In this document: piece after piece, positions 37,281 to 46,843 of the stretch
Position numbering within the stretch: position 1 is the first letter of the stretch
How the letters are laid out: the number at the start of each line of letters is the position of its first letter
Made by a program: the position numbers and the translations under genes
The notes under the pieces: model-generated
Told to the model about the DNA's origin: nothing
Seen by the model: the letters and a program-made list of their open reading frames with translations, nothing else
The model's database searches: none
From: Amycolatopsis alkalitolerans
Lineage (GTDB): Bacteria; Actinomycetota; Actinomycetes; Mycobacteriales; Pseudonocardiaceae
NCBI RefSeq assembly: GCF_006152065.1
Contig: NZ_VDFW01000027.1
Span: 1 to 64,000, forward strand
Direction: 5' to 3'
Length of the DNA stretch: 64,000 bases

Positions 37281-38446
37281 CCAGCCTGCCCCCACCCCGC
37301 GAACTGCCGCCCGAGGTCCGTGCCCGCCTGCGGGAGAACGTCCTCGCCGGGATCGAGCGCCCGTCCCGGCGCGGCTGGCTCGTGGCGGCAGCCGCCGTCC
37401 TGCTCGTCGCGGGCGGGGTGACGGGCGTCCAGTTGCTGCGGACAGGACCGGACTCGAGCACGCTCGGCACGGCAAGCGGCCCGGTCGACCGGTGCTGGGC
37501 GGCGGCGCGGGCAGCGGGCAAGGCCGGCCAGTTGCCCGACCGTAAGAACTGGCGGACGGTTTCCACTGCGTCGCAAGGCGACGACGTCGTCACCGGGTTC
37601 TCCGCCGGCGGCAAGACGATGTTCTGCGAGACGACGGCGACCACCGTGACCTTGTCGGACCCGGACGCGAAAGTCAGCTACGCCAAGGGAACCCGCACCG
37701 CCCTGCTGCTCTACACCGGGACCGGGCTGGCGGCGGGGATCGCGGACCCGTCCTGGCACGGCATCGAACTGTCCATGCCGGACGGTCTCGGCATCACCTC
37801 CGCCTTGTTCGAGACGAAAAGCCGGGAGTTCGCGTTGTTCACCGGGACCGATCCGGCGAAGACCATGCTCTGGGCCGGGGACACGATCAAGGGTCAGCGC
37901 ACGCGGCCGGGCCCGCGGGTGCAGCTTCCCGCGCCGCCACCGCCGCTGTTCACCGTCGTCGACCGGCCCGGCGACCGGGGCTCCCGCGAGGGACACGCAC
38001 TCGGCGCCTGCCTCGCCGCGCTGCCGGCGCCGCTCGCCGGCGCGGATGGCTACCAGCCCGGCGCGCTGCTCGAAGACGGCGGCTACCAGGTGGTGCTGGG
38101 CCGGAACGCGGGCCACGCCATCGCCTGCGTCACCGAACCCGGCCGGCCGCACACCGTGCTGTATGTCGACACCTACATCGGCGAGTCGATCCCGGTGCGG
38201 CGACTTTCGGTGCCACAGGTCGGTTCGAAGGTGCCGTTCGTGGGCATCACCCCGCAGTCGGCCACCACGATGAAGGCCGACTTCGGCCTGGCAGAGCCCC
38301 AGTACCCGACCGTCCTCAATGGAACGTTCGCGATGTGGCTCCCGCCGGGGGCCCGACCCGTCGACCCGGCCAGGGGCGAGACCTCGGTCCAGGTGGACGA
38401 CGCGCGCGGCGCGAGCCTGTTCAACGGCTACGTGCCGATGAGGTGA
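37277..38446 (+). CDS. Single-pass membrane protein coupled to ECF sigma (candidate anti-sigma/sensor)
   Basis: 389-aa protein starting MTSLPPPRELPPEVRARLRE. A cytosolic piece of about 33 residues is followed by one membrane helix (GWLVAAAAVLLVAGGVTGV) and a large predicted extracellular domain of about 330 residues with several cysteines (DRCWAAAR, KTMFCETTAT, LGACLAALP, AIACVTEPG). No known domain recognised. The 4-bp overlap with the sigma gene indicates tightly linked production. The cytosolic segment is much shorter than a normal anti-sigma domain, so the sigma-binding role is a hypothesis. Confidence 0.75.
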   Translation: MTSLPPPRELPPEVRARLRENVLAGIERPSRRGWLVAAAAVLLVAGGVTGVQLLRTGPDSSTLGTASGPVDRCWAAARAAGKAGQLPDRKNWRTVSTASQGDDVVTGFSAGGKTMFCETTATTVTLSDPDAKVSYAKGTRTALLLYTGTGLAAGIADPSWHGIELSMPDGLGITSALFETKSREFALFTGTDPAKTMLWAGDTIKGQRTRPGPRVQLPAPPPPLFTVVDRPGDRGSREGHALGACLAALPAPLAGADGYQPGALLEDGGYQVVLGRNAGHAIACVTEPGRPHTVLYVDTYIGESIPVRRLSVPQVGSKVPFVGITPQSATTMKADFGLAEPQYPTVLNGTFAMWLPPGARPVDPARGETSVQVDDARGASLFNGYVPMR

Positions 38447-38505
38447 CAGGTACCTTCGCCGGCTGGTATCCCCGTGCCCTGCCGATCCCAGCTGATGCGA
38501 ACCCC

Positions 38506-39774
38506 TCAACGGTGATCGGGACGGGCTCGGCTCCCGGCGGCTTGCAGCAGCGCGATGGCGGCCATGAGGATCGCCGTGCCGAACCCCAGCGAGGCATAGG
38601 ACGCCTGGGCGACAACCACCCCGGCGACCGATCCACCGAGCGCGGCGGCGCCGTTCATCACCAGATCCGACACCCCCTGCGCGGACGTGCGGCTCGCGGC
38701 CGGCATCGATTCCGACAGCAGCGCGGAGCCCGCGACGATCCCGCACGACCAGCCCAGGCCGAGGAGGAACAGCCCGATCCCCAACTGGACCACGCTGCCG
38801 CCCGGCGCCGCCCCGCTCACCACCGCCGCCACGGCGGTCAGCACCGCTCCGCCGAGGACGACCGGTACCCGGCCCACGCTGTCGGCCAGCCATCCGGTCA
38901 GCGGCGAAAGCCCGTACATCCCAACGATATGCACGCTGATCACCAGCCCGATGACGGTCAGCGTCACCGCCACGTGGTGCATGTGCACGGGTGTCATCAC
39001 CATGACCGACACCATCGCCATGTGAGACGACGCCACGGCAACCAACCCGATCAGGGCCCGCGGACGCGCCACGATGAGACGCAAGGTCGTGAGGAATCCG
39101 GCCTTCGCGGATTCCGGGTCATCGTGCGTCGCCTCCCGCTGCGCCAGCAGCAAGGGATCGGGACGCAACAGGATGACCAGCACCGTTGCCGCGCACGCGA
39201 AGCACAGCATGGCGATGAAGAACGGGCCGGCCAGCGGCGGCAGGCCGATCAGACCGCCGAACCGGCCGGCGGGTTCGGCGAGGTTGGGCCCGAGCACCGA
39301 CCCCACGGTGGTCGCCCATACGACCGTCGCCAGCGCGCGGGCCGCCCGTCGCGGGGCGGCCAGGTCCATCGCGCCGTAGCGTGCCTGCAGTCCGGCCGCG
39401 GTGGCCGCGCCGAACAGCAGGAGCCCGCCCAGCAGCAGTGGCAGGGACCGCACTACGGACGCCAGGACGACGACCGCGGCCCCGGCCGCGCCCGTCGCCA
39501 TCCCGGTCGCCAAACCGGCCCGCCTGCCGCGACGGCGGGACAGCCGGCCCAGCGGAACGGCCGCGACGGCCGCCCCCAGCACGCTGAAGGTCTGCGCGAG
39601 CCCGCCGGCGCCGTCGGTTCCGGCGATATCCGCCGCGATCAGGGCGCCGACGGCCACGCCCACCGCGACACCGAGACCGCCGAGGATCTGGGCGGCGGAC
39701 AACACGGCGACGGTGCGTCGCTGCACGACCGCGGTTTCGGCGCGCCGCGGGCTGAGGGCGGGTTCGGACGACAC
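38506..39774 (-). CDS. MFS transporter
   Basis: 422-aa major facilitator protein with about 12 hydrophobic segments. Family marks are PLGRLSRRRGRRAGLATGM after TM2 (GRxxDRxGRR-like) and PLTGWLADSVGRVPVVLGG in the second half. The GTG at 39774 is preferred: the longer reading upstream is arginine-rich and would run into the ATPase gene. The stretch AGAAGGG is about 12 nt upstream. It lies 16 bp after the peptide ABC operon on the same strand and is probably its last gene, possibly exporting a by-product. Substrate unknown. Confidence 0.85.
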   Translation of the reverse strand: MSSEPALSPRRAETAVVQRRTVAVLSAAQILGGLGVAVGVAVGALIAADIAGTDGAGGLAQTFSVLGAAVAAVPLGRLSRRRGRRAGLATGMATGAAGAAVVVLASVVRSLPLLLGGLLLFGAATAAGLQARYGAMDLAAPRRAARALATVVWATTVGSVLGPNLAEPAGRFGGLIGLPPLAGPFFIAMLCFACAATVLVILLRPDPLLLAQREATHDDPESAKAGFLTTLRLIVARPRALIGLVAVASSHMAMVSVMVMTPVHMHHVAVTLTVIGLVISVHIVGMYGLSPLTGWLADSVGRVPVVLGGAVLTAVAAVVSGAAPGGSVVQLGIGLFLLGLGWSCGIVAGSALLSESMPAASRTSAQGVSDLVMNGAAALGGSVAGVVVAQASYASLGFGTAILMAAIALLQAAGSRARPDHR

Positions 39775-39790
39775 GGTCGGGGTGGCCCTT

Positions 39791-40765
39791 CTAGGCGGCG
39801 AGCGGGAAATGACATTCAACCAGGTGTCCGCGCGCGACCTCGACCGTCGGCGGCGGGACACGAGCGCAGACGTCCTTCGCGACCGGGCAGCGGCTGCGGA
39901 ACCGGCATCCGCTCGGCACATCGGTCGGTGACGGTGGTTCACCGGTCAGCAGCTGCCGGTTACCGCGCCGGGCGGGGTCCGGGACCGGCGCGGCGGCCAG
40001 CAGGGCCCGCGAGTAGGGGTGCCGCGGCCGCTCGAAGAAGGCGCGGGTCTCGGCGACTTCCACGAGCCGCCCGAGATACATCACCCCGACGCGGTGCGAG
40101 ATCTGGCGTACCACCGGGAGGCCGTGCCCGATGAACAGGTACGTCAGCCCGAGCCGCTCTCGCAGGTCGGCCAGCAGGTTCACCACCTGCGCCTGCACCG
40201 AGACGTCGAGTGCGGACACGGGTTCGTCGGCCAGGACGAGCCGCGGATTCACCGCGATCGCGCGGGCGATCCCCACGCGCTGCCGCTGCCCGCCGGACAG
40301 CGAGCGGGGAAACGCGGTGGCCTTCGCGCCATCCAGCCCGACCGCGCTGAGCAGTTCCGCAACCCGGTCGCGCAACTCGTCGCCGCGCATCCGGTGGAAG
40401 ACCCGCAACGGCTCGGCCACGATCTGCCCGACGCGCATCCTCGCGTTGAGCGAGCCGAGCGGATCCTGGAACACCGCCTGCATCTGCGCGCGCAGCCGGC
40501 GCAGCTGTTCGCCGCGCAGGCCCGTGACGTCGCGGCCGTCGAAGTACACGCGTCCCGCCGTCGGATCCTCCAGCCGCAACGCCAGCCGGCCCAGCGTCGA
40601 CTTGCCGGAGCCCGACTCGCCGACCAGTCCGAACGTCTCACCGGCGGTCAGGCCGAGCGACACACCGTCGACGGCGCGGACCACGGCGGGGCGCTGGAAC
40701 GGGTTGGGGCTGCTGCGCACCTTGTAGTGCCGTGACACACCGTCCAGCCGCATCAGCAGGGTCAT
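39791..40765 (-). CDS. Peptide/opine ABC importer ATPase 2 (DppF-like)
   Basis: 324-aa ATPase of the OppF/DppF type: Walker [16 protein letters not shown]-loop AVFQDPLGSLNARM, signature LSGGQRQRVGIARAIA, Walker B RLVLADEPVSALD, C-terminal GCRFRSRCPVAKDVC cysteine motif of the oligopeptide ATPase tail. The H-loop reads LFIGHGLPVV; most relatives have ISHDL, so the histidine is kept but flanks differ. ATG overlaps the preceding gene by 4 bp (ATGA). Confidence 0.92.
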   Translation of the reverse strand: MTLLMRLDGVSRHYKVRSSPNPFQRPAVVRAVDGVSLGLTAGETFGLVGESGSGKSTLGRLALRLEDPTAGRVYFDGRDVTGLRGEQLRRLRAQMQAVFQDPLGSLNARMRVGQIVAEPLRVFHRMRGDELRDRVAELLSAVGLDGAKATAFPRSLSGGQRQRVGIARAIAVNPRLVLADEPVSALDVSVQAQVVNLLADLRERLGLTYLFIGHGLPVVRQISHRVGVMYLGRLVEVAETRAFFERPRHPYSRALLAAAPVPDPARRGNRQLLTGEPPSPTDVPSGCRFRSRCPVAKDVCARVPPPTVEVARGHLVECHFPLAA

Positions 40766-41784
40766 GACCGGTCTCCGTCCTGGGGGTTCCAGCAGGCGGT
40801 GGGCACCGGGCCGGCGGTCACCAGCGGCGGGTCCTCGGTACCGCAGCGGTCGAGTGCGCGGGCGCAACGCGGCTGGAACGCACATCCCGCCGGCAGGCGC
40901 CCTGGTTCCGGGACCCCGCCGGGGATATCGGGCAACCGGCCCGGTCGTTCACCTTCCAGCGGCGGGATACACGCGAGCAGCCCGGCGGTGTAGGGATGCC
41001 GCGGTCCGCCGAAGATCTGCGCGGGCTCGCCGACCTCGACGACGCGTCCCGCGTACATGACCGCGACTCGGTCGGCGACCTCGGCGGCGACCCCGAGATC
41101 GTGCGTCACCAGCAGGACGGACATGCCGGTGTCCGACCGCAACCGGTCGATCAGGTCGAGGATCTGGGCCTGCACGGTCACGTCGAGCGCCGTGGTCGGT
41201 TCGTCGGCGATCAGCAGTTTCGGCGAGCAGGCCAGCGCCATGGCGATCATCACCCGCTGGCACATCCCGCCGGAGAGCTGGTACGGGTAGCTGCGCAGCA
41301 CCCGGCCGGCGTCGGAGATACCGACCTCGCCCAGCAGTTCGCGCATCCGCGCGCGCTCGGCCCGCCTGCTGCTCCGGCCCTCGCGGCGCAGAGCCTCGGA
41401 CAGCTGGGCCGCCACCGTGAACACGGGATCCAAAGCGGACAGTGGCTCCTGGAAGACCATCGCCATTTCCCGGCCGCGCAGCCGGCGCAGCTCGCCGTCG
41501 CCGGCCTCGGCGAGGTTCCGCCCTGCCAAGGTGATGCGGCCCTGCACGGCGAAAGCCGGGTCGCGCCGGGTCAGCCCCAGGATCGTCCGCGCCGTCACGC
41601 TCTTGCCGCTGCCCGACTCGCCGACGAGGCACACCGTCTCTCCCGCGCCGACGTCCAAGGTCGCGTCGCGCACGAGGTCGACACCGGACCCGCGCAGGGT
41701 GACCCGCACTCCGTCTAGCGTCAGCAATGGCCCGGCGCGGTCCGGCGCCGGCTCCGTGGCGCTCACCTGTGTCGATGCCGTCAT
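40762..41784 (-). CDS. Peptide/opine ABC importer ATPase 1 (DppD-like)
   Basis: 340-aa ATPase: Walker [16 protein letters not shown], signature [16 protein letters not shown], Walker [16 protein letters not shown]-loop [15 protein letters not shown], and the C-terminal [15 protein letters not shown] oligopeptide-ATPase tail. It starts 4 bp after the DppC-like permease stop and overlaps the DppF-like gene. Energises the importer as a heterodimer with it. Confidence 0.92.
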   Translation of the reverse strand: MTASTQVSATEPAPDRAGPLLTLDGVRVTLRGSGVDLVRDATLDVGAGETVCLVGESGSGKSVTARTILGLTRRDPAFAVQGRITLAGRNLAEAGDGELRRLRGREMAMVFQEPLSALDPVFTVAAQLSEALRREGRSSRRAERARMRELLGEVGISDAGRVLRSYPYQLSGGMCQRVMIAMALACSPKLLIADEPTTALDVTVQAQILDLIDRLRSDTGMSVLLVTHDLGVAAEVADRVAVMYAGRVVEVGEPAQIFGGPRHPYTAGLLACIPPLEGERPGRLPDIPGGVPEPGRLPAGCAFQPRCARALDRCGTEDPPLVTAGPVPTACWNPQDGDRS

Positions 41785-41788
41785 CGGT

Positions 41789-42640
41789 TCACTCCCGGTC
41801 CATCCGGTCGCGCAGCCAGTCGCCGAGCAGGCTGACGCTGATCACCACCAAGGTCAGCGCGAGCCCGGGAAAGGTCGAGACCCACCAGGCGTTCGCGAGG
41901 TACGGCTGTCCCGAGGACAGCAGCTGTCCCCAGTCCGGCACGTCGCTGCTCGGTCCGAGCCCGAGGAACGACAACGACGCGGCGAGCACGATCGACGTGC
42001 CCACCGACACGGTGGCCAGCACGACCACCGGCGCGATCGCGTTGGGCAGCACATGCCGCAGTAGCACCCGGGTGCGCCGCAGCCCGGTCGCGCGCGCGGC
42101 CTGCACGAACAGGCGGCCGCGCACCGCCATCACCTGGCCCCGCATGACACGGGCGAACACCGGCATCGTGGCGACCGCGACGCCCAGGACCAGGTTGAGC
42201 CTGCTCGCCCCGAGCCCGGCGGTGATCACCAGCGCGAGCAGGACTCCGGGGAAGCACATGAGAATGTCGACGAGCCTGCCGAGCGCGGAGTCCACGATGC
42301 CGCCGAGGTAGCCGGCGAGCAGGCCCAGTACGGTGCCGGCCGTCGCGGCCAGCGCCACCGAAGACAACCCGATCACCACGGCGGTGCGGGCGCCGTGCAC
42401 GAGGAGCGCCAGCACGCTGCGGCCGTACTGGTCCGTGCCGAGCAGCGTCCCCTGCCCGGGACCCCGCAGCACCTGGTCCGGATGCAGCGCGGCGGGATCC
42501 CCCGGTGCCAGCACGCCGGGAACCAGCGCCGCAGCAAGCGTGAGCAGCACGATCACCCCGGCGACGCAGAGCATGATCCGGTTCGACGACAGCCACGGCG
42601 GTACCCGGCGCCGCGGCAACGTCGCGGTGACGGCGGTCAT
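41789..42640 (-). CDS. Peptide/opine ABC importer permease (DppC-like)
   Basis: 283-aa permease. N-terminal membrane helix (IMLCVAGVIVLLTLAAALVP), then LGTDQYGRSVLALLVHGART, the DppC hallmark, and the EAA-type loop VQAARATGLRRTRVLLRHVL. Five or six membrane segments. ATG overlaps the amidohydrolase stop (ATGA), giving direct translational coupling between a hydrolase and an importer subunit. Partner of the DppB-like permease at 43911. Confidence 0.92.
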   Translation of the reverse strand: MTAVTATLPRRRVPPWLSSNRIMLCVAGVIVLLTLAAALVPGVLAPGDPAALHPDQVLRGPGQGTLLGTDQYGRSVLALLVHGARTAVVIGLSSVALAATAGTVLGLLAGYLGGIVDSALGRLVDILMCFPGVLLALVITAGLGASRLNLVLGVAVATMPVFARVMRGQVMAVRGRLFVQAARATGLRRTRVLLRHVLPNAIAPVVVLATVSVGTSIVLAASLSFLGLGPSSDVPDWGQLLSSGQPYLANAWWVSTFPGLALTLVVISVSLLGDWLRDRMDRE

Positions 42641-43878
42641 CGGCTGACCGCCTTCGCCATGGCGAGACCGGTGGGCGCCGGCGGTGCGGGGAGGGCGGCC
42701 TCGCCGACCGGATCCGGCTGGAACGGGGTCCCCCGCGCGACGACAAGGCGCAGCGAGTGCAGGGCCGAGATATCGGCGAGCGGGTCACCCTCGACGGCGA
42801 TCAGGTCAGCCGACAGCCCGGGACGCAGCCGCCCGGTGACCTCGCCGAGCCCGAGCGCCTCGGCGGCCCGCGCGGTCGCCGCGTACAGCACCTGGTCCGC
42901 CGGCAGGCCGACCATCGCGAGCGCTTCGAGCCCCGCCACGTAGGCGTAGTGGGGCACGTTGTCGATCCCGGCGTCCGTGCCCGCGATGATCTTCGCGCCA
43001 CGTTCGTGCAGTACCGGCAGCGAGGGTTTGAAATCCTCGCCGCGGGTGGCGAGGAACTCCGCATACCGCGTGTTCACGGTCGGGCAGACGTAGGCACCGC
43101 TCGCGACGATCCGTGCCACGAGTTCGTCGTCGACCGACATCCGGCCGTCCGGCAGTACGAACGAGCAGTGTTCGAGGGTGTCCACGCCCGCGTCCAGCGC
43201 GCGGCGGATGCCTTCCACCCCGTGCGCGTGCGCGGCGACCCGCTTGCCGAGGCGATGTGCCTCGCCGACCGCCGCCGCGAGCTGGCCGTCGGTGAACTGC
43301 GCGAACCACGGCGCCGAACCGGCCGTCATGAATCCGCCGGTGGACATGACCTTGATCAGGTCCACGCCCATCTTGTGGTGCAGCCGGACCATCCGCCGCA
43401 CCTCGTCGTCGGTGTCACATTCGCCGCCCATGAACCAGCAGTGCCCGCCGGTGACGGTGAGCGGCCGCCCGGCGGTCACCATGCGCGGGCCGCGGGCGAT
43501 ACCCGTGTCGATGGCATCACGCACCACCACGTCCAGAAAGGACCGCGCACCGAGGTCGCGCGCGGTCGTGACGCCCACGCTGAGCAACTCGCGCGCGCTG
43601 CGCAACATGAGCACGAGCTGCTGCGGGTCGCTTTCGGCCTTCATCCGCTCGACCGGCGCGGGCCCGCCGTCGAACCCGAGATGCACGTGGCTGTCGATCA
43701 GTCCGGGCAGCAGGGTGAGATCACCGAGCTCCACCCGCTCGACCGCCCCGTAGTCCGGTGGCAGCTCGGCGGCCGGACCGACCCAGGCGATGGTGTCACC
43801 GTCGACGAGCACACCCGCGCCGGCGTGGACCTCGCCCTGCTCACCGGTCAGCACCCGGTTCGCCGTGTAGAACTTCAT
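42637..43878 (-). CDS. Amidohydrolase (imidazolonepropionase/Xaa-Pro dipeptidase-like)
   Basis: 413-aa cytosolic metal-dependent hydrolase of the amidohydrolase superfamily. HxH motif LIDSHVHLGF (about residues 60-69), lysine metal bridge in VDLIKVMSTGGFM, histidines in RVAAHAHGVEGIRRAL and TLEHCSF, and the catalytic aspartate in IIAGTDAGIDNVP. This subset hydrolyses Xaa-Pro dipeptides, aryl amides or cyclic imides. The gene sits between the two permease genes of a Dpp-type importer, so the imported compound is very likely its substrate. Not a signal-peptide protein; ATG at 43878 starts MKFYTANRVLTGEQG. Confidence 0.9.
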   Translation of the reverse strand: MKFYTANRVLTGEQGEVHAGAGVLVDGDTIAWVGPAAELPPDYGAVERVELGDLTLLPGLIDSHVHLGFDGGPAPVERMKAESDPQQLVLMLRSARELLSVGVTTARDLGARSFLDVVVRDAIDTGIARGPRMVTAGRPLTVTGGHCWFMGGECDTDDEVRRMVRLHHKMGVDLIKVMSTGGFMTAGSAPWFAQFTDGQLAAAVGEAHRLGKRVAAHAHGVEGIRRALDAGVDTLEHCSFVLPDGRMSVDDELVARIVASGAYVCPTVNTRYAEFLATRGEDFKPSLPVLHERGAKIIAGTDAGIDNVPHYAYVAGLEALAMVGLPADQVLYAATARAAEALGLGEVTGRLRPGLSADLIAVEGDPLADISALHSLRLVVARGTPFQPDPVGEAALPAPPAPTGLAMAKAVSR

Positions 43879-43910
43879 GATCGATTCCCTTCCGGCACCG
43901 AGGCAGCACC

Positions 43911-44846
43911 TCAGCTCTTGCCGATCGCCACCCGGACCCGCGGGTCGACATAGGCGTAGGAGACGTCGACGACGATGTTGATGAGCAGGTAGATCGCCGC
44001 GATCACCAGGACGACGCCCTGAATGACCGGGTAGTCCTGTCCCTGGATGGCTTGCACGAGCGTCTGGCCGAGGCCGCGCCGCGCGAACACGGTCTCCACG
44101 ATCACGGCACCGGCGAGCAGCGCGCCGAGCTGGAAGCCGATGATCGTGATGGTGGGGATCACCGCGTTGCGCAGGACGTGCTTGCCGACCACGACCCGGG
44201 TACGCAAACCCTTGGCGTGCAAGGCGGTCACGAAGTTCTCGCCGAGTACTTCGATGATGCTGTTGCGGACCAGCCTGGTCACCACGCCGGCCGCCGACAG
44301 CCCCAGCGTGACGCTCGGCAGGACCAGCGACGCCGCGCCCGCGCTTCCGGTCGCGGGGAACAGGTGCAGCGTGAACGAGAACAGCATGATCAGCAACAGC
44401 CCCACCCAGAACGAGGGCATCGCGGTGCTGATCAGGCTCAGCACCCGGATCATGCCGTCCAGCCAGGAGTTCCGGAAGATCGCGGACAGCGAGCCGAGCA
44501 GGATCCCGGCGACCGCCGAGACCGCGGCCGCGCACAGTGCGAGCTGCAACGTGGGCCAGATCTGCTGCCCGATCACCTGCGTCACGGGTTGCCGGGTCGA
44601 ATACGAGGTGCCGAGGTCCAAGGTCACCGCGTCCTTGACGAAGCTGAGGTACTGCTGCCACAACGGCTGGTCGAGGCCGAACTGCTGGCGCAGGCTCGCC
44701 GCGACCTGCGGTGTGCTCGGCGAGGAGCCGAGCAGCACCGAGACCGGGTCGCCAGGAAGCAGCCGCAGTGTGATGAACAGGATGACGGTGACCCCGATCA
44801 GGGTGGGGATGGCGATCAGGACCCGTTTCACGAGCGCGTAGGTCAC
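43911..44846 (-). CDS. Peptide/opine ABC importer permease (DppB-like)
   Basis: 311-aa permease. DppB family N-terminus (YALVKRVLIAIPTLIGVTVI, LRLLPGDPVSVLLG), EAA-type loop VTALHAKGLRTRVVVGKHVL and C-terminal VIAAIYLLINIVVDVSYAYV followed by DPRVRV. Six membrane segments. Starts 25 bp after the binding-protein gene; the amidohydrolase gene follows after 32 bp. Confidence 0.92.
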   Translation of the reverse strand: MTYALVKRVLIAIPTLIGVTVILFITLRLLPGDPVSVLLGSSPSTPQVAASLRQQFGLDQPLWQQYLSFVKDAVTLDLGTSYSTRQPVTQVIGQQIWPTLQLALCAAAVSAVAGILLGSLSAIFRNSWLDGMIRVLSLISTAMPSFWVGLLLIMLFSFTLHLFPATGSAGAASLVLPSVTLGLSAAGVVTRLVRNSIIEVLGENFVTALHAKGLRTRVVVGKHVLRNAVIPTITIIGFQLGALLAGAVIVETVFARRGLGQTLVQAIQGQDYPVIQGVVLVIAAIYLLINIVVDVSYAYVDPRVRVAIGKS

Positions 44847-44871
44847 TTTGTCCCTCCGATGTGGAGACTCG

Positions 44872-46542
44872 CTAACTCGCCAGGTAGGTGTCGTAGAAGA
44901 TCGGGTAGCCCTCGGCGTCGAACCGAAGGCCCGCTACGCCGGCGCCCGTCGCCGCCGTATAGGTCGGGACGTACACGGGGATGCTGAAGGCATCCTGGGT
45001 GATCTCCTTCTGCAAGGCCGAGTACTTGGCCATCCGGGAGGTCCGGTCGAGGTCCTGCTGAGCGGCGAGCAGCTCGCCGTCCAGCGCCGGATCCGACACC
45101 CGCGCCATGTTGAAGCCCAGCGCCTGCGGCTTGGGTACGAACTTCGAGGAGTAGACGGAGTAGAGCACGTTCGGATCGATGTTCACCAGGCTCAGCCCGA
45201 CGATGTCGTAGTCGCCGGCTTGGATCGCCGCCTGCAACGGCGCCGTCTGGACGAGCTTGACGGTGACCTCGACCCCGATGTCCTTCATGTTCTGCTTGAA
45301 GAACTCCGCGATGTCCTGCCGTTTCTCGCGGTTCGGCGAGGCCTCGAGGTAGGTGATGCTCAGGCGCTGCCCGTCCCGCTGGCGTATCCCGTCCGCACCG
45401 GGTACCCAGCCGAGCGCGTCGAGTGCCGAGCGAGCGGCGTTCGCGTTGAACTGCCAGCTGTTCTCGACGGTCCGGTCGTAGCCGGACGTACTCGGTGAGA
45501 GCGGGGACCAGGCGCGGTCGTAAACCCCGAAGTAGAGCGACTTCACGGCGGAGGCGACGTCGAAGCCCGACCTGATCGCCCGCCGCAGCGCCGGATCGCC
45601 CCAAGGAGCCTTGGCCGTGTTGAAATGCAGCTGGAACGGCGAGCCGGACTGGTTCTGCTTGTAGAAGTGCAGTGTGCTGTCGTTCTGGACGGCGGAGACC
45701 TGGGTCTCCGGCACGTTGCCGACCATCTGCACCGCACCGCTGCGCAGGGACCCCATCCGCACGGTCGCGTCGGGAATGATCTGGAAGGTCAGCGTGTCCA
45801 AATAGGCCGGTCCACTGTGGCCGGCGCCGGCCGGGCCCCAGGCGTAGGAGTCGTTGCGCGCCAGCACGATCCGGTCATTGGTCGTGTAGGAGACGAACTT
45901 GTACGGCCCGGTGCCGACGGGTTTGAGCCGGAAAGCCTGCGCCCCCTCGGCGCGGACGGCGGTGGGCGAGACCATGCCGAGGAACGGCGAGCTCAGGTTC
46001 GCGAGAAACGGCGCGTAGGGCGCGGACAGCGTGACGACCGCGGTGTTCGGCGCCGTGGCGGCGCACGACTTGTAGGGCCCGATGGCGCCGATCGCGAACA
46101 CCGAGCCCGTCGACGGGTCCGCGATCCGGTCGAGGTTGAAGCAGACCGCGCCGGCGTCGAACGGCGTCCCGTCGTGGAATGTCACGCCGTCGCGCAGGGT
46201 GAAGGTGTAGGTCTTGCCGTCCGGGCTGATCGTCCACGCACTGGCCAGCCACGGCACCTGTTTCGTGCCGTCGGGAGTGGTGGCCACAAGGCTGTCGTAG
46301 AGCTGGCGCAGAACGCGTGCTTCCTGCGCCGAGGCGGCCACGTTCGGATCGAGCCCGGTGATACCGGTGTCGATGGCGACGGTAAGGCTGCCGCCGGGCT
46401 TGGGTGGACCGACCGGGCCTGCCGCGCCGGTCGCCCCGCTGCAGGCCGCGGCCATGATCGGGATCAGGCCGCAGGCGAGCGCGGTTCGCCATCGGCGGGT
46501 GCGGCGCCGGAGTGGAGTGAGGGCGTGGGGGTTCAGTCTCAT
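44872..46542 (-). CDS. Peptide/opine ABC importer, binding lipoprotein (family 5)
   Basis: 556-aa extracellular binding protein of the DppA/OppA/NikA family with lipobox PIMAAACSG. Family blocks: GGSLTVAIDTGITGLDPN, PWLASAWTISPDGKTYTFTL, PVGTGPYKFVSY, and NTAKAPWGDPALRRAIRSGF. ATG at 46542 has AAAGG 8 nt upstream and yields a normal signal peptide; an earlier in-frame ATG would add 21 polar residues. First gene of the importer operon, with a 301-bp regulatory region shared with the divergent YheO-type regulator. Confidence 0.9.
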   Translation of the reverse strand: MRLNPHALTPLRRRTRRWRTALACGLIPIMAAACSGATGAAGPVGPPKPGGSLTVAIDTGITGLDPNVAASAQEARVLRQLYDSLVATTPDGTKQVPWLASAWTISPDGKTYTFTLRDGVTFHDGTPFDAGAVCFNLDRIADPSTGSVFAIGAIGPYKSCAATAPNTAVVTLSAPYAPFLANLSSPFLGMVSPTAVRAEGAQAFRLKPVGTGPYKFVSYTTNDRIVLARNDSYAWGPAGAGHSGPAYLDTLTFQIIPDATVRMGSLRSGAVQMVGNVPETQVSAVQNDSTLHFYKQNQSGSPFQLHFNTAKAPWGDPALRRAIRSGFDVASAVKSLYFGVYDRAWSPLSPSTSGYDRTVENSWQFNANAARSALDALGWVPGADGIRQRDGQRLSITYLEASPNREKRQDIAEFFKQNMKDIGVEVTVKLVQTAPLQAAIQAGDYDIVGLSLVNIDPNVLYSVYSSKFVPKPQALGFNMARVSDPALDGELLAAQQDLDRTSRMAKYSALQKEITQDAFSIPVYVPTYTAATGAGVAGLRFDAEGYPIFYDTYLAS

Positions 46543-46648
46543 TCCGGGTGCCTTTCCAGTGTCACCTGATGGAGTCAAGCTAAAAACCTGCGTTGACATG
46601 GTCAATGCATGGTTGAAGCCTGCAACAGACAGTTGACATCGCCGAAAT

Positions 46649-46662
46649 ACTGGGGCCCCAGT
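46649..46662. promoter_or_regulatory. 14-bp perfect palindrome
   Basis: ACTGGGGCCCCAGT, fully symmetrical, near the middle of the divergent region. Candidate dimer-binding site. Confidence 0.5.
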
Positions 46663-46766
46663 GTTACAAGATCTCGCAACATTGCGATTTCCCTTGCTTC
46701 AAGCCAATCTCGGTGTCAGCGTTGGGAGCGGACGGTACGCGCGAGGGTCCGTTCGAAGCAGCGCGC

Positions 46767-46779
46767 TGAACCCGGTTCA
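46767..46779. promoter_or_regulatory. 13-bp perfect palindrome before the regulator
   Basis: TGAACC-C-GGTTCA, followed 8 bp later by TTGAATTCAA. Candidate autoregulatory site of the YheO-type regulator. Confidence 0.5.
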
Positions 46780-46843
46780 ACTTGCCGTTGAATTCAAGCG
46801 CTACGCTCAGCACCATCCCGACGGGTGATAGGAAGGACGATCA

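Larger units (their letters stand above)
46543..46843. promoter_or_regulatory. Divergent promoter region of importer and YheO-type regulator
   Basis: 301 bp of lower GC than its flanks. Contains two GTTGACAT direct repeats (TTGACA at 46593 and 46633, -35-like), the palindromes at 46649 and 46767, a TTGAATTCAA palindrome at 46788-46797, and several TTCAAG/TTGAAG words. No gene recognised. Confidence 0.6.

Noticed and set aside
38447-38505. Terminator between the ECF-linked gene and the convergent MFS gene
   Set aside because: No convincing stem-loop could be read in this 59-bp gap.
39775-39942. Longer N-terminus for the MFS transporter
   Set aside because: The extension is arginine-rich and overlaps the 3' end of the ATPase gene; the GTG at 39774 gives a normal MFS start.
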